From the NCBI GenBank assembly GCA_024305405.1, contig JAKNDB010000092.1:181001-245000 (forward strand): a stretch of DNA of 64,000 nt. The letters run 5' to 3'. This DNA is from Dirofilaria immitis. Lineage: Eukaryota; Nematoda; Chromadorea; Rhabditida; Onchocercidae. Below, in pieces: positions 10,870-22,100 of this stretch. Position 1 is the stretch's first letter, and each line of letters opens with the position of its first letter. Under the pieces are notes generated by a model. It made no database searches. It was not told the DNA's origin and saw nothing but the letters and a program-made list of their open reading frames with translations. The position numbers were made by a program, and so were the translations under genes.

Positions 10870-12490
10870 TTGAACTTGGATTTTAAATTTCGAGTAATTC
10901 GAAAGATTTCGAGTAATACATTAAAAGAATAAGAATTTGGATTTTGCAGCCAATTCATCAGTTAATAACATTTTTATAGATTCGAATGCCTCTACTGCAA
11001 TGGTAGATTGAAGAATTCAGCAGAGATATCTGGAAATTGAACAAATACGATCCTTAAAATTATTTATAACAATGAGAGTAAAATTTGATATCTAAATAGT
11101 AAATTTTTATTATGTGACTCCAAAATATCGGGAAAATTTTGTAAATGTCTAGTAAAGAGGTGTGAAAATTTTGATGTGAAAATTGATCGTTTGACTTTGC
11201 ATACAGACTAAAGACTAATCGATTTTATGGCTGATTTTCTCTGAAATTGCTATCAGAACAGCTGAAGAACGTAATGAAGCAGTCATACTGGGCAAAACGA
11301 ATGATTAGATAGGACGAAATATTTCTCATCTATTTACGAATTTTCGATTAATATGATATCGTGCTATTTGCTTGAATGAAATATAGACATTGAATATGTG
11401 CTCGCTCAACAAACGTTAAGTATATAAGTCTCTCGTTCAAGCGCCATTCATTTTGAGGAATAATTAATTGATTTGAATGTGTAGCAAGTCATTCTAACTT
11501 TTTTCTCATTTTTGATCTCATTGTTTTTAGCTCTGTTGCAAATCAGTTTTTTCTTTTTTTCCATTTATATAAATGAAAATGATTCCACGAAAGCTTTCAC
11601 ATCCTTTAAAAAAATTGATGTGATAGGTAATCAAAATATTTTCAACTTCGAAAATTTTAATGGTAAATAATAGATATAGGTCATAATAGTATTCCATTAA
11701 TAATAACAGCTGATCGAATGTTTTTCAGATTTCTACCAATAATTATGATTGCAATGGGAATAGATAATAATAAATTGAATACGTTTGCTACTAACTGGAA
11801 ACAAAAGGTTATTTGTATTAATTATAGTTTGCATTTTTGATATTTTAATTTATAAGCTTTGATATATCACCAGGATATACGCATCAGAATTGCTGTAGAA
11901 ATTCTTATAGTAATAGCACCATAATGTCTCAATAAATGCTATGTATCGAAATCTATAATATCCTACTAAATGTCAAATAATTCTATGGATCAGAATCCTC
12001 ACGGCAGTAATAATCATAATATCCCAGTGAATGCCAAATCATTTTTTCAATATTATTAAACATAATGTTTAGGGACTTTTTGATAAAATTGCAAGTTGAG
12101 ATTAAAATTTTTAAGAGATTTAGTTAATGTGAAATTTGCTCAATGTAATATATTTAAAACTCACATTAAAAAATAATAATTAGAAGAAAATTAATGTTGA
12201 AATAACAAGTTTAAAAATGAAATCCCTAGAGCAGAAATTAGCAGAAAAATTTAACATCATATGCCACAAAAATATATATATATTCCAGTTATTATTCAGA
12301 AGTCTGAAATGGATTTTTGATGAAACAGATAATCGAATTATTAATTTTTCGCTTTCCAACGAAGGCACTGATACTGAAAAATAATGTTCAGTTTTTAAAA
12401 ATGAACATTAAAAACAATTTCTCAGATCTCCCAAAAGAGACAACAGCCAAAATCTTTTCAACATGAAATTCGAACAGAATATTTTATTTT
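10870..12490 (+). pseudogene. relic third TWK/K2P copy (unit C)
   Basis: 10960-11155 matches intron 2 of copy A (19690-19890). 11680-11807 matches exon 3 of A and B (P1 end plus M2). 11830-12370 matches the following intron, best against copy B 41210-41680, and 12456-12480 matches the start of exon 4. The exon 3 relic is 128 bp against 143 bp, a 15-bp in-frame loss, and stays open; it reads GHNSIPLIITADRMF where A and B read GYNRIAPITTAGRMF. M2 is shortened and polar residues have entered it. Exons for the N-terminus, M1, M3, P2, M4 and tail are absent, so it cannot encode a channel. It is useful as an outgroup: it also has Asn at the filter position. Confidence 0.8.
11680..11807 (+). pseudogene. 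relic of TWK exon 3 (P1 end and M2), unit C
   Basis: Bounded by an atatag acceptor and an aaag|gttatt donor at the same places as in A and B. In-frame loss of five codons in M2. Ends TNWKQK versus IKWKQK in A and B. Filter residues G-H-N. Confidence 0.8.
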
Positions 12491-12499
12491 TTTAAATTT

Positions 12500-15400
12500 A
12501 AAAAGGAATAAAAATTGAAAAAAAGTAGAAATTTTATTTTAAGTTATGAATAATTGGAAATAGTAATTGAGTAAAGTTTGAATGGATAAATGAAACTTTT
12601 ATTTGCTATCTATGAATTCATAAAATCTTGACCAATTTCCTTTTCGATCATCTTTTCATTAATTTCATGATAAACTGATGGATTATTTCTGCATGTGCTA
12701 TAGTCATTATGACGACCATAATGTTGTTATCGCATATTTTTCACTGATATTTTGGACAAGTAATTCGATTAATTTCGGTTCACAATCAATTTTATTTGAT
12801 AGTCTGGAATTAAAAATTAACCAAGCTTGAAATATACAGTTAGAAATTTTATAGGACAAACAAAAGTTATAATGTGATTATTAATTTATTATATCTTTTC
12901 AAATGTATGTCATCTTGTTAACGATGTTATTTCATTCAATTTCCAGGGAAGCAATAAATCTACTTTTTTCTAAGAATTTTTGTAAACTCGTTAGTCATTT
13001 TCATTAACTGATTCATCAACAATTTCATCTGGTTTTAAAGATTCCAAAATAATCTTAGCCGATTTTGACTAGTCCTCGTCTGACTAACCTAATTTGAAGA
13101 ATATTCTTCTGATCAATATTTGCTCAGTTATAACATAGTATTAACCATCCGTTTTGGTATTCTAATCAGATGATATTATGGTTTTCTCATAATGAATATT
13201 TATTGTTATCAATAATAATTTGCTATTGTCGCAGCATCACCGGAGTTTTGAAATTTGTATTATCCTGCAATACCAAAAGAAAATAACATTTAAATTTTTA
13301 AGAATCTTTTTTATCCTGAATCTTTGAATTAAACATTTCATCTCAATATTTTATATTTATCTTTAATGTAACATTTTTCAAAGAAAAAAATAATTCCTTA
13401 TTTCAAATTTTATGACACAATTTGGCCAAATAAAGAAAAAAGATTCGGATATATTCAATGGGAATTTTCCCGTGAAATCCACAAATTAAAAAGAAAATGT
13501 TTAAAGTAATTGGCTTTATATAATTATTAAACTTGTTTTCATTAAAATATATAAATAGGACCGATAGGCGATGCTAAGTCCTTGCATCCTTTCATCTTTT
13601 ATCTTAGAGCTATTTAAGACATATTATGATGTTTAAATTATTCTAATTAACAATTTTTTGCAAACATTTCATAAATAACTTCAACAGTTTTGCCTCTTAC
13701 AGTATACCTGTTCATTTATTAAAGACGAAAAAACATTTGGAGAAATAAAGTTGTTTTACATTTTTTTAAATCATCAGGAAAAAGAGAAAATAAAAAAATG
13801 AAAAATAATTATTAATTTGATAAGTGAGGGGTTTTTTAATTCTTATTTATTGGTCGGTTTGCTAGTTAACTAAATAATTATTAATATTTATTTTTTTAAC
13901 TTATTTTTTAGCACAAACAATTACTTGGCAGCAAGTTAATTAATCACATTCATTTTAATAACTTTCAATAACACCGCAATACACTTTATTTTTTTAACAA
14001 TTTCTATTCCAATTATTATGATTAAATATCCAAGTGATAAGCATAAACAAAGGAAAAATTTATTTCTTGATCGGTGGCAAACATCCCTTTATCAACAAGT
14101 TGTCACAATATCAGAGGCAAATATTAACGAATAAATTTCTTATTTCCATTATATATTATGAAATTCTATTTTTATAGATTACAAAGCATAATTTATAATA
14201 ATATGATCTTCCCTCTCTTCGCAAATTTTTTCCAAAATTAATTTTTAAATTAAAAAATGGCTATCAGGAAAATTCAATCATGAATATCATCTTGTTTGCA
14301 ATGATCACACTATTTTACAATTTGCCATTTTAAATATTTATGCACGATAAAAAAGAAGTCAATTAAAAGAATTAGTTATGAATTTAGAGTTTTAGTTATG
14401 AATTTAGAGAAAAGTGATGAAAAGTTTATAATTGAAAGATATATAAACGTAATTTCCATAGCACGTCGAGAACTGGAATCTAAAACATGCCAAAACTTTT
14501 CTGAGAAAAATACAATTCATCAACTGATTGAAAAATTAAATTGTTAAAAATATTGTTAGAATTGCTAATATTTCAACAGATGATAGTAAATTTTCGGTCT
14601 ATATCCAATCATCAAGTTTTTGAAGAAAAATCAAATTTTCATTGTTTCAAATTAAGTGAAAAACTAAGTAATGAATAAGTGCCAAAATGGGACGATCTTT
14701 CCATTTTAATTCTCCCATAAAAATCGATCTCGTTCAGATTTATGAAAAATTTGAACATGAATGATTAAGTATAATTTACACAAATGATCGCATACTTCGA
14801 AAACGGAATCGTCTTGTTACATCATTTGAATCTTTTCTTCCTCCTATTCTGATTTAAAAAAAAAAAATAAAATGATGCAAAAAAATCTAAGATTGGCTAA
14901 ATATCCTAATTAGATTGCTTATCATTGTCATAAACATCATTAACACTTTCTTTCAAGTATTTCATATATACTATTCCCATTATATTTTTATATTACTGGG
15001 CTAATTGAAATAGTAATTTTTAGTAATTCTCTTCCAAATTCAATTTCAACAATTGAATTTCTCATTTTCTCAACACATTACTTCAAATTCATTTTTCACT
15101 TTTGAGACATGAATATTTACGCTATTATAGTTCATTTTAGTCTTTATGCTGAAAAATAATAAAAAAATTAACGTTTCTTTTATTACTTCGGTCAATTCCA
15201 AAATTGAATTCAAATGGTTCCACAAATTTCAGTTCCAGATTTATCCTAAATAAATTCCAAAATTGAATTCAAATGGTTCCACAAATTTCAGTTCCAGATT
15301 TATCCGAAATAAACTATTCATTTAGCACTTGATTTAACATCAAAATATTCATCATCCATATAAATTCGGATTCTAACTATTACTAATTTAAGCCTCATCT

Positions 15401-16162
15401 GTTAGAATTTTATTATCCAATGTAAATATCTGTCTCCCAAAAATATATTGGCAATTTTTCAATTTAAATAAAATACTCAGTAGAAATAAAATACTACAAT
15501 TGAAAAAAAGGAAATTTTTTTGACAGAAAAAGCTTAATTTTAGGAGCAGACTTTTTGAAACCTTTGAATTTTTTTAAACCTTTTGCCTTTTCCTGAGATT
15601 TCGATACTAATCACTTCACATATAATCACATTCATTATATTATAGTTAAATTGTCAGTTAAAAAGTATGAAATATTTCATTCATTGTTTCAACTAATTCG
15701 TTGCATAATTAAATAAATATTATTCATTGAAAAAATTTTCGTAAATTGGAATTTTATCTAACCAATAAAAAGTAATATAGATATATCTAAAATATAAATT
15801 ACCATAATAATGATATATAAAGCAAATTTTTCTGGCTTAATTTATTTCCTAAATTTTTATAATATGTAATAAGATAAGCAATTTAAATATGAAGTTAATT
15901 ATGGAAATTTCGCGCATGATAATATTAATTTCATGCTGTATTCTTTCTACATTTAATAGTTTTCAAATAAAATTAATATGGACATTCGTCATGTACCCCA
16001 CTGTTTCGAAAACTTTTTTTTAATTTCGATTACGTAATTTCTCAAATAAATGATGAATCTAATAATTTTTCTACATATCCATATCCATATATATATAAAT
16101 ATATAAAAGCTGTTATTATTTATTCAATGTATTTTTCAAAACAATTTTTAGTTTGATTTCAG
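12500..16162. repeat. leader segment of array unit A
   Basis: No firm gene. 13050-14280 matches unit C, and 13640-16160 matches unit B (35390-38266). The part 13886-15252 is almost identical to 35640-37009. A short - strand open segment at 12610-12726 (NNPSVYHEINEKM, ends TAG) and another at about 13004-13070 end in stops but have no convincing acceptors. They may be debris of the - strand genes seen in unit C. Confidence 0.6.
15194..15311. repeat. 59-bp tandem duplication, present once in unit B
   Basis: Two adjacent 59-bp units beginning 'aattccaaaattgaattc', differing at one base (tatcct versus tatccg). The matching place in unit B (about 36950-37009) has one unit. The duplication sits at the end of the near-identical A/B tract and happened after, or at, the homogenisation. 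Confidence 0.9.
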
Positions 16163-16178
16163 ATTTTTATTATCAGAT

Positions 16179-19100
16179 ATGTTATATCTGGATAGAATTA
16201 TCCTTATGATACGACATTTACTTCGCATCACCAATCGACATTTAAATTTTGAGGTAAGTTGACATTTATTCGGCTTAAAACTACTTCTCATATATTTTTG
16301 TTGATATGAATTAATAAAAAATTGAAAAAGCTAACAGACATATATTATAACTATTGCTTATTACGAGTGAAGCTTATATAGCGTTTAATTTTATGCCATA
16401 GAAAAGAGAATGAAAATATAATGAGATAATACTGATAAAAAATAAACAAAAATGCAGATCGAACTTGAATTGGCTTGCTAAAGAAATTATTTACTAAACT
16501 ATTTTGCTAAATTTTTGATCGTCAAAAGAAATTTGATCATTTCAATTAGTTAAATTAAAAGAAGAGCTGGCATTTCAATTAATAAGAAAACAGTATGAAA
16601 AAGAATGAATGTTAGGAAAATTGACAAAATATCTACTTTCCGATCAAACATTGGTTATATAGAATACATAAATTGATTTTTAGTGGACGATTATTTTATT
16701 GATAATTGTGACTAAAGGAAAATAGTCGCTAATATTTTCAAATTTTGAAATTATTTTTAAAATGCCTGAAAAAGTGCAAAGTAATGTTTTAATCACCAAG
16801 TCGACAAGTTTTCTATATTTTTATTTTCCTTTACATATATGTAAAACATACCTAAAGATTTAATTAAACAAATTGTTTTAATTAAATCAGCTAATTCTTC
16901 TTATTTTCTTATTAATAGAGTCCACTTTTTTTTTCTTTGAATTATGAACAATGTATGAAGAAAACTTTCTGTAATTATATACTTTTGATAGCAATAATTC
17001 TAACATCGTTGAATTATTTGATGCTTCGGCTGACAGGTTTCTATATTAACATAGTTTTCGAAATTAAATAATAACAAAAGCGCAAAACTGAATTTCGATT
17101 TGAAAAAATATTTATTTAGTGGATTCAAATAACTTTTTAAAATGACTAATCAATTAATTTAGAATTATTAATTTAGAATTATATAATTATGAAAATTATC
17201 AAATTACCAGTTACGAAAATATTATCCTTTCTGAATAGCAAATTAATCCAATCACTAATTGCATTACATAAATTATCATTCATTTTTTTAATTCGATATA
17301 ATTGGATATGCTACTTTTCGAATCGTTCAATGAGTCTTGAAAAGGCTTCATTTAATGAATTTATGTTTTAAACTTGAAGTGCAAATTTTATACTTTAAAT
17401 CAATTGAAAACGGGAAAATTAAACGATTCTGATGATTACAATTGCATGTTTATCATTGTATGCAGTATGTTTATCTATATACAGTGTATGGAATGTTTAC
17501 TTTCACAATCTGTATACGTCATGTTTATCACTTCCGCAGCTTATATTCATGATTACAGTATTTTCGTCGTCAGTCAGTGCATTGTTTATTATTGTTATTT
17601 ATAATAGCCTATGCGTTTTGTGGTGGTCTAATTTTTCACAAATTAGAAAGCGATGCATCAAAATTCTATCGAAATGAAAAAATTACTAAAACAAATTTAT
17701 GCGTCGCACAGGTAAATTTATATTGCATCAATTTCTATATTTCTGATTACTTATTTGAATAGAAGATCTTATAGGCCACTTTCGATACTATAAATGACAA
17801 CTTATTTACAATTATTCAATATATAATTAGCGAGAAATTGTTAGTATAAACGCAAATAATAGCGGTTTGCGCAAATAACATGTAAGTAAAATTAGCATAA
17901 TATTTGATAAATTCTAGGAATCATTTTATATTGGTTGATTTTCTTTTATCAGTTTTCAAATTCAAAAAATTAAAGGCAAAAATTTATCACTTATGTTTTT
18001 CGTTATGAATTTAATATCTTTCTATCGCAAGATATTTAAGATTAAGGAATTTTAACTAATTCTAAAAATGTCATGTTGTTTACGAATTTAACTTTTGCAT
18101 TGCGTTCTGAAATGGCAAATAATTTTAAATAGTTGAAATTACAAAGCCAATTAAATAAATAGATCATTTTGGAAATCACTTAGAAAATTAATTTTAATTC
18201 TACATTTAATCATAAATTAAATAAGCTACAATGAATGCACTTTTTTCTTTCCTTTTTAATCTATTGAAACTAATCATACATCATTGTAAAATTTCATGAC
18301 AATAATTTTCCATTAGTATTCATTACTTTTAGATCTTGCGAAAAATGGAAAAGTATTCGGATGAAGGAGTGAAACATATTGAAAATTGTTGGAAAGATAA
18401 TATTGATGCGTTAGTGGAATGGAATTATGTTACGTCAACTCTCTACGGATTTGGCATTATGACAACATTGGGTTATCAATTTAATAATTTTGAAAAAACA
18501 GAAGACTAAATTCAAGCTAGAGTAAAAAGTCATCAATTGATTATTTTGTCATTTATGAGAAAATCTGGTTTATTGTATAAAATTTTGCCACATTTCATTC
18601 ACACTCATTTTTTGCTGCTTCAAATATTGTCAACCGCTACTTTCTAAGTGCTATTTAAAAAAACTCTTTTCTAATGCAAATTAGTCAGAATAATACCTTT
18701 TTTAAATTTATTATTTAGCATTCTTTCAATTTGTTTCTTTCTTAGATATTTCTGTAGGAAAAATTCTGGCTCATTGTCAATTGTCTTGAGAAGTCGGACA
18801 GAAAATATTTATTAAGCATTTGAATTATCGAAATATACAATATAATGATAAGGTAATATTGTGAATAAAGTGAAATTGGTTAATAGATTATGGCAAGGAA
18901 ATTGAATAATTTCGATAGTAAAAAGTAGAACACAAGACGCCGTTTTAGTAGATCAAATCAAACCGACTCTTTGCAGTCAATTCTTCTATTATATTCTTTG
19001 AGACCTCTTTGGGACTCGTTTTCTTTGTAAGTGGTGGATCATGGTACAGTTATGATTATAGGAGAAAGGGGCTCTGTATGGGAGTGACCATATAGCTTAT

Positions 19101-22100
19101 AAACAAAGGCATACAAATTTAGCTTACATCTTGCATAATACAATAAAAACGACATGAGAATCCCATCACAAAGGAATCACTGTATTCTCTTTCGATTCTT
19201 TCTAACAATTTCCATCTTTTTCTGATTTCTTCATTTTGTTATATAGTTTTAAATTTTTTCTAGGAAGTAGAATCGTCTTTTAAAAATTCTTTTAAAAATT
19301 CTATCTTCATTTATATTCTCTTATTATCTCAACATGACTTATTTTCTTACATCTACCTTTTATCTACATCTATATTTATAAACATACTGAAAGAATACAT
19401 CATCATAAATAGTTGCTTAAATGTTACAAAGAAGTGTTTCTTAATTTTCTGAAAAAATTGTTGATGGACCTATCAGAAAAGAAAATTTGAATAGTAAAAT
19501 TGCTAGAAAATTAACATCGCTTTTTATGAAAGAACTCAAAATTTTTTTGAGATGAAAAATAACAGAAAGAGAACCGCAAAATTTTTGAAATCTGAGTATT
19601 AAAATTACAATTTTGAGTATTCATGGAAAAAATACACATAACAGGAGAAGTGGATTTTATTTCCAGTTAATTAGATAATTAATTGTAAATGCTTTTTAGA
19701 TATTTTAAACGTCTCTACTGCAATTTGTAAATTGAGGAATTCGTAAAGATATTTTGCTTATTTGAAACAGAATAATTAATGGAAAAGGGAAATGAGATAT
19801 TTCCTTTTCAAAATTTAAATTTGATATTCAAGTAGCAAATTTTTATTGCGTGACTCCAAAACATGCGATAAACTTTGTGAATGTCCATGTATTATTACGG
19901 TAACAAATTATTCTGATTTTTCCTCTTTTTCGATTCCATTGTTTTCTGCTTTTTAATTCACTTTTTTCTTTCCAAATTTATTTGAAAGACATTTCTAATT
20001 GATGTAATAGCTAATCGAAATAAAATGATAGACATATTTTGCAGGTTACAATCGTATCGCGCCAATAACGACAGCTGGTAGAATGTTTTCTATAATTTAC
20101 GGTATATTTGGTATACCAATAACAATGATTGCATTGTCGGTCACCGGTCGTAAATTGAATGCTTTTGTTATTAAATGGAAACAGAAGGTTATTTGTGTCA
20201 TTTGTAAATTATATTTTTAATGCTTATAGTTTAAAAGCTTTCTGATATATCATTAGAATTTTCAATGATAATAATCATAATAACGCAGTAGATATCGTTT
20301 TATATGTCGGAATCTTTACGGTACAATTTTCATAATGTGTCGTAGTTATCATTTATTCTATATCATATATCAAAAACATGTTGATTCATTTTATTCATAA
20401 AATTAAGCTATAACGTTTAATGATTTTTTTCCGCTGATAACACAGTATGAAATCAGCAACAGAAATTAACATCACATATAACATTAATGTATGCATTCAA
20501 ATTCAAAATTTATCATTAGTATGATTAGAAATAACTGAAACAAATTTTTGACAAAGTGAATCATTAAATTCATTCCCTAACTTTCAATCATGATATCGAT
20601 AGTAAAAAAGTTTTGATATTTTTAAATTCATTTTAAAACGAAACACTTAAAAAGCAAATTTCTTAGACTATTAGAAAAGAAAACAGTAAAATATTTAAGT
20701 TGGCGAATTTTCAAACACGAAATTTGAGTAGAGAAGGAAGCTTGAAATCCATTGAGGATCAAAAGAAGACGAAAAAAGCGGAAGAAATATCTTCCGGTTT
20801 TGCAACATTTGTAATTCTTATCACTTTTTGATTTATGTGGTGTTTGGAGCTTTATTATTGCCGCTTCTAAATGGCGAGGTATTGTTATATTTTGAAATTT
20901 TCAATAATATTTTATTTTGCAATAATAACAGTAAAAGTCTGTGATGAAAATAAAAATAATTTATGATTTTATCGCATCATAAGATGTAAAAATTCAAATT
21001 ATGCAAATAATTGATTAACTAATAAAACTAGTTATTGTTGCAAATAATAACGCATTTTGTCATTACAATTCATTTAAATATTTCAATTTTTTAATGCAAA
21101 AAACTTTTAAACATAATTGACACTATCGTGAAAGATTTTTTCATAGAGAAGGTTAGAAAATTGTTGACAAAGAATTTGTTGTGTAACGAATTTTATTTCG
21201 ACAGACTTTATTCATAGCAACTACGATAACAAAAATAGTGATGTAGGTGTATAGCGAAGAGGTAAATACGTTTTAATTTAAAGAAATTATCTACAATTTG
21301 TTGGTATTGAAAATTGGTAGTTTGAATCTTTGAAAAAGACCGCTCGTAGTTATCGATTAGAGCAAAGCAAAAAATGAAAGAAAAATGAAAACCGATCTTT
21401 TAATAGATAACAACTTTATTTTGTATGGGAGTTACTTTACAACATATTAAATATTGCATAAACCTGGTTATCGTTTCCAAATATTTACATAGAAGTTAAA
21501 TTATCAGATCGAAGCATGTGCTAGCGAGTTAGTTTCGTACACTTGGCTCTGAAAACAGAGTTCGATAATAAGAGACAAAGACGAGAAATAAGATAATGTT
21601 TCACTACACTAGTGAAATTAATTTAAAATATTTCAAAATACAATACTTTAATTATTTAATATATTTCAGCTGAAATTATTTTGGTTTTCCAACAAATAAT
21701 TCAATAAATTTATTCATTTTTCCTTTTTTTTTCAGATAGATTTTATCAATGGTTTCTATTATAATTTTCTTTGCTTAACAGCAATTGACTTTGGTCAGCT
21801 TATACCTCAAAGGCGAGCACTGTTATGCAAATAAGTTTAAAATATTCAAAAGAAAAATTGCGTAAATTTACAAATGAGTCATATGAATTTGGAAAAATCT
21901 TTCAAATAAATTTTTTAATAAATTAAGAAAATAGAACAGAAAGAAGAGCAGAAGTGATAAAAATGTTTATAACTATATAATTAATGAAAAAGACGACGAA
22001 AAAACTTCCGTTTTATCCTCAGTTTTAAAATTAGAAATGTTGTAACCATTTGATTAAATAATGCAGGAAAAATAAAAAGGCAGTTGTATTTTTTAAAATA

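Noticed and set aside
12610..12726. - strand open segment containing NNPSVYHEINEKM
   Set aside because: No acceptor at its upstream end and only 38 codons; noted only in the unit A leader entry.
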